Notes: generated by a model from the letters alone, not told the origin. Positions 46,554 to 59,022 are shown, numbered from the stretch's first letter. The stretch is 64,000 nt of DNA from Myotis daubentonii (GCF_963259705.1 NC_081841.1:113558979-113622978); one strand, 5' to 3'. Program-made: numbers and translations.

Positions 46554-47831
46554 GTCGCCGGCCCAGCCGGGTCCGGATCCGGCTTCCTCCGAACCTGAGT
46601 CTGCTTCTTGAGTGTGTCCCTTTTGGATGCGAGGAGTTGAAATCAGCAGTTTGTTGGGTTAGGCTGCAAAAGCGCAGGTGGTTCCTTTTGTGCCACTGGC
46701 AGAGGTTTGGTGGGGATGTAAATTGAGTAGGGTGGGGTCTCAGAGAATCACCAGGGTGGAGCAAACAGCAATGGTTGTCGTCAGCATCTCCACGACTCCT
46801 CGCCTCTCCACGTAGTGCCGCGCCCCCGCAGCAACAATGATCTCTGAGAGCAGCTCTGCGAGAAAGCCACCCTCGCTCTCCGACCCACTGCAAGAAAGTC
46901 CAGCCTCTCCCCGTAGGAGTCTGGGACCTCAGAATCCTGCCCCAAACAGGCTCAGTGGATTCAAGAGCTTGTATCCCCTTCCGATTGAAAGAAACTGCGC
47001 ATCCAGTTGCAGCCTGCCTGGAACGCGCCTCCGTACCTCTGTTTTTGGCGCCTCTGCACCTCCTACTCAGTCTCAATGAGCTTCTTTCTTTCCTTCCAGT
47101 TGTAGAACTTCCACTGGGCCATCTTTCCCGTGGTTCTGGATGACAGCTGCTTTGTCTTATAGTTGGTAGCTTCAATGTTGTTGTGGGAGGCAGCATGCAC
47201 AGGTCTATACCTTATGCCGCCATCTTGGTCCTCCCAAAATCTTTTTATGAGGACAGCATTATCCTAATTCCAAAACCAGATAAAGACACTACAAAGAAAG
47301 AGAGTTATAGGCCAATATCCCTGATAAACTTAGATACTACAATCCTCAAAAAAATATTAGTAAATCTTATCCAGCAATATATTAAAAAGATCTTACACCA
47401 TGACCACGTGGGATTTATTGTACCAGGGATGAAAGACTGGTACAATATTCACAAATCAATAAATGTGATACATCACATAAACAACTTGAAAGACAAAAAT
47501 CGCATTATCATATCAATAGACACAGAAAAAGCATTCAACAAAATCAAACACCCTTTTTTGATAAAAACTCTCAGCAAAGTGGGAATAGAGGGGGCATATC
47601 TCAACATGATAAAGGCCATGTATGACAAATATACAGTGAACATCATACTCAATGGGCAAAAACTAATTTCCCCTAAGAACAGGAACAAGATAGGAATGTC
47701 CCCTTTCACCACTCTTATTCAACATAGTACTGCAAGTCCTAGCCACAGCAATCAGATAAGAAAAAGAAATAAAAGGCATCCATATAGGAAAGGAGGAAGT
47801 AAAACTCTCATTATTCGAAGATGACAGGATA

Positions 47832-48372
47832 TCCTGTATAATAAAAGCCTATGTGGCCTCACAGCCTCACGCGAAGTCGTCACAAGATGGCCACCACAAG
47901 ATGGCCACCCGCACAGTGGAGGTGGGGTCCGGTGGCCACTCCTCACAGTGAGGCTTGGGGCCCCGGTGTCTCTGCCGCCTCGCGCAGAGGAAGCAGGTCT
48001 CAGTGGAGGAGGCGGGTCGTGGCAGGGGACGGCAGTTGTGGGCAATCAGGCCGGCAGGGGAGGGCAGTTATGGGTGATAAGGCTGGCAGGGGAGGGCAGT
48101 CGGGGACCATCAGGCTGGCAGGGGAGGGCAGTTGTGGGCGATCAGGCCGGCAAGGGAGGGCAGTTGTGGGCAATCGAACCAGCAGGGGAGCAGTTAGGCG
48201 TCAATCAGGGCAGCAGGGGAACAATTAAGGGGCGATCAGGCTTGCAGGCAGAAGCGGTTAGGGGCAATCAGGCAGGCGAGCAATTAGGAGCCAGGGGTCC
48301 CAGATTGGAGAGGGTTCAGGTCGGGTTGAGGGACACCCCCCTGTGCACAAATTTCATGCACTGGGCCTCTAC
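47832..48372 (+). mobile_element. Helitron with minisatellite, inside L1 ORF2
   Basis: Starts TCCTGTATAATAAAAGCC and ends with GTGCACAAATTTCATGCAC and CTAC at 48369-48372. The L1 resumes at TTATACATAGAAAACCCTAA. About 48010-48270 repeats a ~32-bp unit (GGCAGGGGAGGGCAGTTGTG plus GCGATCAGGCC). ORFs of 125-144 residues are artefacts of it. Confidence 0.92.
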
Positions 48373-50820
48373 TTATACATAGAAAACCCTAAAGACTCCA
48401 CCAATAAACTACTGCTTTTAATGAATGAATTTGGTAATGTAGCAGGATACAAAATCAACACCCAAAAATCAATGGCTTTTTTATACACTAATAATAAATC
48501 TCAGAAAAGGAAACAAAACAAACAATCCCATTTACCACTGCAACAAGAAAATTAAGATACTTAGGAATAAATTTAATCAAGAAGGCAAAAGACCTGTACT
48601 CAGAAAACTACAGGACGATGAAAAAAGACATAGAAGAAGATATAAACAAGTGGAAGAATACACCGTGTTCATGGATTGGTAGAATCAACATCATTAAAAT
48701 GTCCATACTACTCAAGGCAATCTATAGATTCAATTCAGTCCCTATTAAAAGACCAACAGCATATTCCACAGATCTAGTACAAATACTCTATAAATTTACA
48801 TGCAACCAAAAAAGACCCCGAATAGCTGCCACAATCTTGAGAAAGAGGAACAAAGTTGGAGGAAGCACCATACCAGATATAAGTTATACTACAAAGCCAC
48901 CATAATCAAAACAGCCTGGCACTGCCACAAGAACAGGTATACAGGTCAATGCAACAGAACAGAGACCCCAGAAATCGACCCAAGCTATTACACTCAATTA
49001 ATATTTGACAAGAGGTGGCAAGAGCATACAGTGGAGTCAAGAGAGTCTCTTCAATAAATGGTATTGGGAAAACTGGACAGATACATGCAAAAAAAAAATG
49101 AAACTAGACCACTAATTTACACCGTACACACGAATATATTTAAAATGGATAAAAGACTTAAATGTCAGTCGGGATATCATAAAAATCCTAAAAGAAACCA
49201 TAGACAGCAAAGTCTCAGACGTCTCTCATTGCAATATGTTTACAGATACATCTCCTTGGGCAAAGGAAACTAAGGAGAAAATAAACAAATGGGACTTCAT
49301 CAAAATAAAAAGCTTCTACACAGAAAAAGAAACCATCATCAAAACGAAAATGGAGCCCATTGTATGGGAGAACATATTTGGCAATGATACATCTGATAAA
49401 GTTTTATATATAAGGAACTCCTACAATTAAAAAAAGGAAGACAAATAATCCAATTTAGAAATGGGCAAAGGACCTAAATATTCACTTCTCGAAAGTGGAC
49501 ATACAAATGGCCAAGAGACAAATGGAAAAATGCTCAAAGTCACTGAATATCAGAGAGATGCAAATTAAAACAACTATGAGGTATCACCTCACACCTGTCA
49601 GAATGGCTACTATCAACAAATCAACAAATGACAAGTGCTGGCGAGGATGTGGAGAAAAGGAACCCCTAGAACACTGCTGGTGGGAATGCAGACTGGTGTA
49701 GCCACTATGGGAAAGATTATGGCGTTTCCTCAAAAACTTAAATATAGAAATGCCATTTGACCTAGTGATCCCATTTCTAGGAATATACCCTAAGAAACCT
49801 GAAATACCAATCATAAAGAATGTATGCACCCCTATGTTCATAGTAGCACAATTTACAATAGCTAATATCTGGAAACAGCCCAAGTGCCCATTAGTAGATG
49901 AGTGGATAAAAAAGCTATTGTACATTTATACCATGGAATACTATCCAGCAGTAAAAAAAAAAAAAGAATCTCTTATCCTTTGAGAGAGCATGGAGGGACC
50001 TGGAGAGTATCATACTAAGTGAAATAAGTCAGTCAGAGAAAGAGAAGTATCACATGATCTCACTCATGTGGAATCTAATTAAAATAAATGGATGAACAGA
50101 GTGGATCCAAAGACATGGAAGCATGGGAGAGTGGGGAATCTCGGAGGGAAGGCTGGGGAGGGTGGGTAGGTGGGAGGTAATCAACCAAAGACCTTGTATG
50201 CATATATGCATAACACATGGACACAGACAATAGGGTGGTGTAAGCTTGGGGCAGGGGCGGGCTGGAGGAGTCAATGGGGGGAGTGGTTGGAGGGGAGGGG
50301 ATATATGTAATATTTTCAACAATAAAGATTTAAAAAAATAAACAAATAACACCTCCTACCCCCCCCCCAAAAAAAGAATCAATCAATTGATTAAAATATT
50401 TTTTTAAATTAAAAAAAAAAAAAGAGTTCTGGCTGCTTGGTACCGCTCCAGAAAGAAGACCGGAAATGTCTTCTCTGAGGCATCTGATCACCACCCAAAC
50501 GAAAGAACAAAAAATAGTGACACTATATCCCCCCTCCACCCCCAAGGAAAACTCTCCAGGCAACAACCTCCTGAGAGAAACCACAGTTCCTATGTTCTAC
50601 CCCAGACAGCCTCCAATTAGCTTTCTAGTGCTCCAATTTTACATATAAGTAGATAGCTAAGGATCACAAAATATTTGAGAAAAATATCTAGAAATCAAGA
50701 AAAAAATAAGAGCAATGCAATTTGGTTGATACAGACAATATGTAAGGCAAAGAAACTTCAAAAAAGCCTACCATCTATATCAACATAAAGAAAATACTGC
50801 ACCCATAAAATAAAAACAGG

Positions 50821-50822
<2 letters not shown>

Positions 50823-50858
<36 letters not shown>
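50823..50858. repeat. (AC)n microsatellite
   Basis: About 18 AC units directly before a Helitron whose first bases are obscured by the repeat. Confidence 0.95.
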
Positions 50859-50859
<1 letters not shown>

Positions 50860-51469
50860 TAAAAGAGAAACATGCAAATTAATCATCACTCCACCACACC
50901 CACCAGCTAATCAGGAGGAAGTATGCAAATTAACCCAACCAAGATGGCGGCGGCCATGGAGCTGGAGCGAGCCCCTGGCAATGGAGGAAGCCAAGCTTCC
51001 CACCTGCCCTGGCCTGCCCTGGGCTCAGCTCAAGGCTACAAAGTTTCAATTATAGAAGATAAATAAATCCCAGATACCTGCTTCCAGCCAGCGCTGGACT
51101 CCACCCAAGGAGGCGCTGAAATAAAAAAAAAAAGGAAAAAAGGAGAGGCTGGGAGCTTGGATCGCCGGGGGGCATGGACAGCCTGAAAACAGCCATCAGC
51201 CCCTTACCCAGGCTGGCCAGGCACCCCAGCGGGAACCCCCCCCCCCACCCTGAAGAGGCTGTGGGCAGCCTGAAAACAGCCCTCAGCCCCTCACCCAGGC
51301 TAGCCAGGCACCCCAGGGGGACCCCCACCCTGAAGGGGATGTGGCCAGCCTGCAAAAAGCCATCAGCCCCTCACCCAGGCTGGCCAGCCACCCCAGTGAG
51401 ACCCCCACCCTGACCTGGGACACCCTTCAGGGCAAACCAGCTAGCCCCCACCTGTGCACCAGGCCTCTA
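50857..51469 (+). mobile_element. Non-autonomous Helitron, second subfamily
   Basis: AATAAAAGAGAAACATGCAA start as in 3145, GC-rich centre with repeats around GCCTGAAAACAGCC, and end TGTGCACCAGGCCTCTA. The next Helitron starts at the very next base. Confidence 0.85.
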
Positions 51470-52155
51470 TCTATACTAATAAAAGGATAATATGCTAATT
51501 AGACTAGGAATCCTTCCAGGAGACCTTCCAGACGTTCTTGTGAACAAAGCCATGGTGGCAGGGCCGAGGTAGAGGCGGTTAGAGGCCAAGGGAGAGGGCA
51601 GTTGTGGATGATCAGGCCAGGATGGGATGGCAGTTGCAGGTGATCAGGCTGATGGGGGGCGGGGCCATTGGGGGTAAGCAGACCAGTAGGGGGGCCAGTT
51701 GGGGGCAAGCAGGCCATCAGTGGGGGTCAGTTGGAGGTGATCAGGACAGCGGGGGGGGGGGCAATTTGGAGTGAGCAGGCCAGCAGGGGGGCAGCTGGGG
51801 GTGAGTAGGCCAATGGGGAGGGATTGTGGGGGCAAGCAGGCCAGCAGAGGGGGCAGTTGGGGGTGATCAGGCTGGTGGGGGGCATTTGGGGGTGAGCAGG
51901 CCGACGGCGGGGGGCAGTTGGGGGTGAGCAGGCTGGCAGGCAGAGTGGTTAGGGGTAATTAGGCAGGCAGGCAGGCAGGTGAGTGGTTAGGAGCCAGCAG
52001 TCCCAGATTGTGAGAGGGATGTCCGACTGCCAGTTTAAGCCCGAACCCTATAAACCAGCAGGACATCCTTCAAGGGGTCCCAGATTGGAGAGGGTGCAGG
52101 CCTGGCTGAGGGACTCCCCACTCCCCCCCGCATGAATTTCGTGCACCAGGCCACT
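51470..52155 (+). mobile_element. Helitron with minisatellite
   Basis: Starts TCTATACTAATAAAAGGATA and ends with TGAATTTCGTGCACCAGGCC and CTAG at about 52155. The region 51640-51990 repeats a ~30-40-bp unit (GGGGGTGAGCAGGCCAGC, GGGCAGTTGG). Confidence 0.88.
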
Positions 52156-52304
52156 AGTATGTATGTGTATGTATATGTATATACACACACACACACAAAA
52201 GACATTCAAATAAATAAAGGTTTAAGAAACTACATATAAAATAGCTGAAAAGAAACTCAATAGAGGGATGTGAAGGTGATAAATCACAGAAAATGCCTGG
52301 AAAG

Positions 52305-52327
52305 CGGGGGGGGGGGGGGGGGGGGGG
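52305..52327. repeat. G homopolymer
   Basis: Run of about 22 G. A length error here is likely in any assembly. Confidence 0.95.
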
Positions 52328-52559
52328 AGACAGGGATGAAAAATAGGAAAGAATAGATAAGTTAGAGAGGACCTAGTCTAGGAGGTCCAACATTTGATTA
52401 AGGAAATTTTTAAAAAATAGACTAGATAAAAAATAAAAGAGTTGACGAAACTGTAATACAAAGAATCGCCCAGAACTAGAAAACATGAATTCCCAGATTT
52501 AAAAGGATTAATGGTTTGTCAAAGGATAAAAAAAGATCCACACCAAAAAGTGCACCATA

Positions 52560-52775
52560 GCCGAAACCGGTTTGGCTCAGTGGATGGAGCGTCAGCCTGC
52601 GGACTGAAAGGTCCCAGGTTCGATTCCGGTCAGGGGCATGTGCCTGGGTTGCGGGCACATCTCCAGTGGGAGATGTGCAGGATGCAGCTGGTCGATGTTT
52701 CTCTCTCATAGATGTTTCTGACTCTCTATCTCTCTCCCTTCCTCTCTGTAAAAAATCAATAAAATATATTAAAAA
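52560..52775 (+). mobile_element. Ves SINE
   Basis: Head AACCGGTTTGGCTCAGTGGA, B-box-like GGTTCGATTCC, CCTCTCTGTAAAAAATCAAT tail. Duplication AAAAAGTGCACCATA at 52545-52559 and 52776-52790. Confidence 0.96.
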
Positions 52776-52947
52776 AAAAAGTGCACCATAAATTTCAGAA
52801 CACTATGTTCAAGAGCCCCTCTTTTAAAAAGTGAGAAATAAGATCACTAAGAAACTCCTTAAAAAACAATAGAAATTTGAATAAAATAGTACAATTAATT
52901 CAAAATTCTAAATGAAAATAACTTTCAAATGATTGCTCAGATATTAC

Positions 52948-53346
52948 TGAAAGGGTTAATCAAGAAACAGGGCTAACTTAGCAGGGGCTAACAAAAGAAA
53001 GTTCTGCAAACCTAAGCCTTGCACAAACATGCTCCCCTTGAGTGGTTATTTTACAGAAATTCCTGAAGACCATAACTCCTGCACAGCCCCCAGGAAGAAG
53101 GACGTCTGGCACCAGCAGAAGGCCAAAGAGCAAGACTGTAAAACTGCGATCGGGGGCACAGTCCTGATATGTGTCAAGCCAAAGCCCCGTCTATAGCTCT
53201 CCCTGAGCACATAAAAAGCCTGCTCCCTCCCATTCGCCACTGATTTCTTTTTCAGAATCAGTCCACCTGCACCCAGGTGCCTTGAATAAATATCATTTTG
53301 ATTACACTGAGCCTTGAGTCCATTTGGCCCAAACCCAAACCTTTCA
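52948..53346 (+). mobile_element. Solo LTR, ERV1-type
   Basis: Starts TGAAAGGGTTAATC and ends CCCAAACCTTTCA (inverted TGAAAGG/CCTTTCA), with 5-bp duplication ATTAC at 52943-52947 and 53347-53351. A CATAAAAAG box at about 53211 and AATAAA near 53286 suit an LTR promoter and poly(A). No internal ERV sequence follows. Confidence 0.9.
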
Positions 53347-54120
53347 ATTACATCTTCTATTGCTTAGATTCCATGTTTGGTGAAAGGAATCCCAATGCTA
53401 ATAATGATAGGAGTTCCCAAGATGACAATGATGCAAGTAGTTCACACTGGAGTAGAAGAAAGAACTCCAGAGATTTCTTCAAGAAACTAAAATTCATTGA
53501 TAGACTATCTAACGTGTTTCTAACTGTGAGGACTCAGAGTTTAATCAGTGATCAACCCATTAATCCAATTAATAGGTGTAAAACTAAGGAAATAACAACT
53601 AGGGAAAACAAGATGCTCAGCTAGAAAGAAAAGGTAATCATAATGTAATGCATGTTTCAGTTTCAATTTGTGTCATAATGATGTAAATAATGAATCTTGA
53701 TATTGGCAAAATTATGATACAACCATATTGGGAAGGTGGATGGATAGAAGTTTGTACACATGTGGATGAAATTAAAATTTCACCTTTCCTACTAGGAAGT
53801 TACTGGACAATGCCTAAAACTGAAAAATAAAAACTGGCCATAGAAACATCCTGTTTGGAGATGTAGACAGAAAGACCAAAAAACCTGGGTAAGAAAATTG
53901 ATGTATTCTGCCTTTGGGAGGAAGGGGGTAAGTCTGGGTGGTGGGACCTCTGGTTTTCATGGGAAGCTTTATAAAAATATTTAATTTTTAGTACAATGTG
54001 CATAATTTAAAAAATTAATTATGGATTTAAAAAATAGATGGTTTAGGGCAGCTTTGTCTAATACTATATAATAAAAGGCTAATATGCAAATGACCAAATA
54101 GCAGAATGACCGGTTGCTAT

Positions 54121-54918
54121 TGCCGGAGTCCAACCCCAGCGGGTCCAGGGGTCCCCAAAGGTGTGGACGGAGTCGGCGAAGAAGGAAGGACATGGAGACA
54201 GTGTTCAGTTGATCAGCAGCCTAGCCAGGATCTCTAGCCAAGTTCTGGTTTCGATCTCCAGAGAGGTTCTGCTTAGGCTCTCCAGAGAGGTTCTGTCCAG
54301 GTACTCCAGGCAGGTCCAGTCACCAGGTTCTAGTCAGGCTCTCCTGCCAATCTCCGCAGTCAGGTTCAGTCCAGGATCCCCTGCCATGCTCTCTCGCCAG
54401 GCTCCGCCTCCAGGCTCCGAGGCCAGTCCCTGTCCAGGATCCTCCGGCATGCTCTCTCCAGCGAAGTTCTTCTGTCTCTAGAGAACGTTCTGTGTAGGTT
54501 CTGTGCCTAGGCTCTGTCTCTCTTGGTCCTGTCTTCCAAGCCCTGTCTCCTAAGTTCTGTGTTCTAAATTCTGAGTGTTTCTGTCTTGTTACAACTGTAT
54601 TTATACCAGTTGATTCAATCCTATCAATCTCTATTACAAAGGTTAGGGCGTTTCTTATCTCCATTCCAGGGAGTAAAGATTATGCAGCTTAAGCATGATT
54701 GTTTGTAGTTAAAGTGATTAATTACCCGCCTGGCACTTAGTTGAGGGGTTTTATTCCCTCCCTAACTTCAGGGAAAAATCCCTACCTGGGGAAACAACCT
54801 TTCTCGGAGAGGTGACCTTGGTTAAAACACACAGCGCTAAGGGGAGCAAACATATTAAGAACAGTATGCTATATATGCCAGGTCCTTTGAAACAGCAAAG
54901 ATGGACCGGCTCCCGGCA
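54121..54918 (+). mobile_element. Solo LTR, class II ERV-type
   Basis: TGCCGGAGTC start, CTCCCGGCA end and a 6-bp duplication TGCTAT at 54115-54120 and 54919-54924. Six-base duplications are typical of class II (beta-like) ERVs. The first half is a degenerate tandem of AGGTTCTG/CTCCAG units, as at 6619-7149. No retroviral gene is present. Confidence 0.9.
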
Positions 54919-54936
54919 TGCTATGATGCGCACTGA

Positions 54937-54980
54937 CCACCAAGGGGCAGATGCTCAACACAGGAGCTGCCCCCTGGTGG
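54937..54980. promoter_or_regulatory. Inverted pair of CTCF-like motifs in a Helitron
   Basis: Plus motif CCACCAAGGGGCAG (54937-54950) and minus motif CCACCAGGGGGCAG (54980-54967), facing each other. Confidence 0.4.
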
Positions 54981-55092
54981 TCAGTGCACTCTCACAGGGG
55001 GAGCGCTGCTCAGCCAGAAGCCGGGCTCACATCTGACAAGGGCAGTGGCGGTGACGGGAGCCTCTCCCACCTCTGCAGCAGCGCTAAGGATA

Positions 55093-55149
55093 TCCGACTG
55101 ACGGCTTAGGCCCGCTCGCCAGGGAGAGGGGCCTAAGCCATCAGTCGGA
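55093..55149. repeat. Inverted repeat (hairpin) in a Helitron
   Basis: TCCGACTGACGGCTTAGGCC pairs with GGCCTAAGCCATCAGTCGGA around a short loop, one mismatch. Related, weaker hairpins occur at about 57245-57295 and 52020-52070 in other Helitrons. Confidence 0.85.
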
Positions 55150-55879
55150 CATCCCCCAAGGGCTTCCGGACTGCAAGAGGGTGCAGGCCGGGCTAAGGGA
55201 CACCCCGAGTATACGAATTTCGTGCACCGGGCCTCTAGTAGAATTATAATGTGGACTACATATATTCTTTACATTTTCTAACAGCCGCATTAAAAAAGTA
55301 AAACGAAACAGATGAAATGCACTTCAGTAATAGCACTTACCAAAATACATCCAAACTACTGTTTCAACATGTTTTCAATATAAAAATTATCACAGAAACT
55401 GTGGCCTAGCTTCTGATTAATATAACCAACCATACTTTCTAATGTGAAAAATAAACCATTAGTTAGCCTCATAATGCAGCAACTTAATAGTCAAGAAAAT
55501 ATATTCAGTTCCTAATTTAGAAAACATATACAACTCACCATATACAGACCTACCTTACTTGCCTTGCTCCAAAACCCCTATCAAAATTGACAAACGCTCT
55601 CCCTGGCATTCTATACTATTATGTAATGAGACTACCTCCCATTTCCACAGATCCCATCCCTTTCTTCCCCCAGAAAACAGGGAATAGGAATTTTGCACTC
55701 CACCCACCTTAAGAGTACAAGGAGACTCAGAGTACAGAAAGCAAAAAAAGTAGGCTTTTGTGAGTTGATCTGGGAACTTAACCAGCATTATTAGATTTGC
55801 CCATTTGATTTAAATAGGGTCTTGAACAACACTGTGACTTAGCACCCATTTTTCTGCTACATGCTACAAGAACACCACT

Positions 55880-56030
55880 ATTACCAGGCACCATTTGCAA
55901 AGTGTTTAATGTGTGCTGGACATCATGCTAGATGTTGTCTCATCCTTACAAACAACTGGAAGCATTACTATTATTACTTTGCAGGAAGAGAAAAAAAAAA
56001 TTGAGGTTTGAAGGCACTGATTGCCATGAA
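55880..56030 (-). repeat. MIR SINE relic
   Basis: GCAAAGTGTTTAATGTGTGC, then GTTGTCTCATCCTTACAAAC, then ACTATTATTACTTTGCAGG are MIR landmarks. Confidence 0.6.
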
Positions 56031-56235
56031 TCAAGTATTTTTGAAAGACCCTGGAGCTAAGAATTATTTTGACATTTTTTAGAAGATTATAAAAACAAAT
56101 AGGATATGCAACAGAGATCTTATGTGGCTCATAACACCTCAAATATTTATCTGTAATGTTACAAAAAAATGTTACTAATCCACTGCTCTAGATTACAAAG
56201 TAAAATAGTCGGATTCCAAAACTAATCCTCTAAAT

Positions 56236-56399
56236 CAGGGTTTCTCAATCTTGGTATGATTGATATTTTGGGCTGCATAAGTCTGTTAAGGTAGGCTGTC
56301 CTGTTCACTAATCTCTATCTACTAGATGCCTGATGACAACTATAAATTTGCTGCCAAATGTATCCTGGGCAGCAAAACCATCCCTATGGCTAACCACTG
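56236..56399 (+). mobile_element. Old hAT non-autonomous element
   Basis: CAGGGTTTCTCAATCTTGG and TGGCTAACCACTG ends. Perfect 8-bp duplication CTCTAAAT at 56228-56235 and 56400-56407. Related to 36953. Confidence 0.88.
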
Positions 56400-56917
56400 C
56401 TCTAAATGGTCTTCAAACCTGGATGTGTACCCCCTGGAGCACATGAAGGCTTTTCAAGGGATTATGTTCCATGTATAATTTTAAGATAAAGGCCTTCAGA
56501 CTCCTCTACTTCCATTTAGTTTGCCTCACTAAAAATGATGTCAGGGAATATGCGTGCAGTCCAGTTACCATGCTGTTATTTTTTTCTCTCCCAGGCTCCT
56601 TTCACAATCTTCCCACTTTGCAAAATAAAATCTTATCTCTCACCCATTCCTATTTTCATTACCCCCAGGATAGAAAAACTCCTTAGAGTGGAACCGCCCC
56701 TCCAAAAAAGTAAAAGGTGTTGAAATCAAAGGTTCTTCTGATGAAATTTAGCTTTAAATCCTAGCTCTAGAAATCATTCTCATTCTCTCTCTCAATATAT
56801 ATATCAGAGACCTAGCCTTTCCCCTTGGATAATCAGCAAGCCCCCAGGAAGCAAAAGGCAGCAGGAAGTAGAAGACTAAAGGTCACATGGTCACAACCTC
56901 TGTAAAGGTAATATCTT

Positions 56918-57123
56918 TTTTTTTTAATATATTTTATTGATTTTTTACAGAGAAGAAGGGAGAGGGATAGAGAGTTAGAAACATTGATGAGAGAGAAACA
57001 TCGATCACACCTCCCACTGGGGATGTGCCTGCAACCAAGGTACATGCCCTTGACCGGAATCGAACCCGGGACACCTCAGTCCGCAAGCCGATGCTTTATC
57101 CACTGAGCCAAACCGATCAGGGC
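56918..57123 (-). mobile_element. Ves SINE
   Basis: Minus copy with head CACTGAGCCAAACCGATCAG at the right and poly(T) at the left. Flanks TAAAGGTAATATCTTT and TAAAGGTAATGTCTTT form the duplication. Confidence 0.95.
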
Positions 57124-57149
57124 TAAAGGTAATGTCTTTACCTAAATTA

Positions 57150-57518
57150 CTAGAGGCCCGGTGCATGAACTTCGACACTCGGGGGGTGGGGGGGATCCTT
57201 CAGCCCGGCCAGAGCCCTCTCGCAGTCCAGGAGCCCTCGGGGGATGTCTGACTGACCGGTTGGGCCCCCTCCCGCTAAGCCAGCAGTTGGACATCCTTAG
57301 TGCTGCTGCGGAGGCAGGAGAGGCTCCTGCCACTGCCACTGGCTTGCCAGCCATGAGCCCAGCTTCTGGCTGAGCGGCGCTCCCCCTGTGGGAGCACACT
57401 GACCACCAGGGGGCAGCTCCTGTGTTGAGTGTCTGCCCCCTGGTGGTCAGTACACATCATAGTGACCAGTCGTTCTTCCATTTGGTTGATTTGCATATTA
57501 GCCTTTTATTATATAGGA
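57150..57518 (-). mobile_element. Non-autonomous Helitron
   Basis: The minus strand starts TCCTATATAATAAAAGGC at 57518 and ends CTAG at 57150 behind CCGGGCCT. It carries two CTCF-like motifs. Confidence 0.93.
57403..57446. promoter_or_regulatory. Inverted pair of CTCF-like motifs in a Helitron
   Basis: CCACCAGGGGGCAG on plus (57403-57416) and the same 14-mer on minus (57446-57433). Convergent, 16 bp apart. Confidence 0.45.
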
Positions 57519-57535
57519 TCTTTAAGCTTCTAAGC

Positions 57536-57733
57536 CAGCCGTGGGCAAACTACGGCCTGTTTGAAATGAATAAAACTAAAAAAAAAAAAAAGACCGTACC
57601 CTTTTATGTAATGATGTTTACTTTGAATTTATATTAATTCACACAAACACTCCATCCATGCTTTTGTTCCGGCCCTCCGGTCCAGTTTAAGAACCCATTG
57701 TGGCCCTCGAGTCAAAAAGTTTTCCCACCCCTG
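57536..57733 (-). mobile_element. hAT MITE, same family as 18508
   Basis: Ends CAGCCGTGGGCAAAC and CCCACCCCTG. Perfect duplication TTCTAAGC at 57528-57535 and 57734-57741. Inverted relative to 18508, with a small deletion near one end. Confidence 0.95.
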
Positions 57734-57759
57734 TTCTAAGCCCTAAGGTAGATAGAACC

Positions 57760-58640
57760 CCCTGGCTACTTTCCCATGAAACCAGATAAAGGGATGTCAG
57801 AACTATCCTTAAGACCTGAAAAAATGATGTATCACCTTTACCTTACCTATAATCAATCAGCTCCCAATACGACCTCCAATCCCTAACCCACTGTCTTGTG
57901 ATTTTGCCCTATATAATCTATAATGTACAAACCATTGGAGAGTTCTAACTTTTGAGCACTAGCTTCCATCCTCCTGGGTGACACCATCTACTTATATAAA
58001 AACCCTGGGTGGTGTTCATCACGACCACCAGAACCGCGACCAAGCGGAAGGAAGTCAATCCTGCAGAGGTTGTCTTGGCAACAGCTGCGCCCTCCCCCGA
58101 GCTGTTTCCTGTAAGGGTGGGGTTTGAGGCAGGAACCTGCCTTCAGAGTGTGGAGGCATATCTTTATAAAGAGTGCTGCGCCAGCACAGCCAAGGGTGAA
58201 CCTGAGTGGGGGCAGCTGAAAGGCTTAGAAAAGACAGACAAGAGAATGAAAGCCAGGTCTCGGTGGGACGCTGCTTCTCTGAGAGACAGCGACCACGTCC
58301 ACAGCCATGTCTTTATTTTATAGCAGATGCTACGAGGCAAAGTAAGGGAGTGACCAAGATGTTTACAACATTCTCCTGGGTTTCAATCCTACTCAACTAC
58401 ATGCACCTGAACTCTATCAAGCCTACATCACTCAGGCATGTGGGGCCACGTGTTCGGACCATAGGTTCAAGCTTACAACTACAGCTGTTGGCTATAATTG
58501 TGCTGAGGGGGCCCTGCCCTCCAAGCTGGGACTTGTACGTGTCAATGAGAGGACTGTGCCCTCTCATCAGTCCAAGGCTTGAACCTGTCCAAAACACTGT
58601 AGTGGCTCCCCACAATAAAGTTTTAATTCTGTTTCTTTGT
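57760..58640 (+). mobile_element. LTR-like sequence, possibly two nested LTRs
   Basis: CCTATATAATCTATAATG and GAGCACTAGCTTCCATCCTC fit an ERV LTR. A second block from about 58010 has CTTTATAAAGAGTG and ends near CCCCACAATAAAG. Limits and duplications were not resolved. ORFs of 72-146 residues here have no recognised homology. Confidence 0.35.
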
Positions 58641-58689
58641 TACTAATGTTGTGGCCCCACCCCATAACAAAGAAACAGAATTTCCAGAG

Positions 58690-58768
58690 GATGAGGCCCA
58701 GAAATCAGGATTTTAAAAACATTCCCAGGTGATTCTGATGTGCAGCCAAGGTTGAGAACCACTGCTAT
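58690..58768 (-). repeat. MER5-like relic
   Basis: GGTGATTCTGATGTGCAGCC, then GGTTGAGAACCACTGC, in reverse orientation to 17337. Confidence 0.6.
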
Positions 58769-58806
58769 AGATAATATTAAAAATACATCTAAATGTGCAA
58801 TTCTTT

Positions 58807-59022
58807 TTTTAAAAATATATTTTATTGATTTTTTTACAGAGAGGAAGGAGAGGGATAGAGTTAGAAACATCCATGAGGGAGAAACATCCATCAGCTGCCT
58901 CCTGCACACTCCCTACTGGGGATGTGCCCGCAACCAAGGTAACATGCCCTTGACGGGAATCGAACCTGGGACTCTTCAGTCAACAGGCCAACGCTCTAGC
59001 CACTGAGCCAAACTGGTCAGGG
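58807..59022 (-). mobile_element. Ves SINE in the helicase remnant
   Basis: Duplication CTAAATGTGCAATTCTTT at 58789-58806 and 59023-59040. Minus orientation. Confidence 0.96.

Larger units (their letters stand above)
54062..55238 (+). mobile_element. Helitron carrying a nested solo LTR
   Basis: Starts TACTATATAATAAAAGGC and ends CGAATTTCGTGCACCGGGCC and CTAG at 55235-55238. The LTR at 54121-54918 splits it. It also carries two CTCF-like motifs and a long inverted repeat (55093-55149). Confidence 0.92.

Noticed and set aside
47851..48382. 125- and 144-residue ORFs
   Set aside because: Produced by the ~32-bp Helitron minisatellite, whose period leaves frames open.
50823..52327. CRISPR-like or satellite array
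   Set aside because: The regular repeats are microsatellites and Helitron minisatellites. There is no spacer structure and the genome is mammalian.
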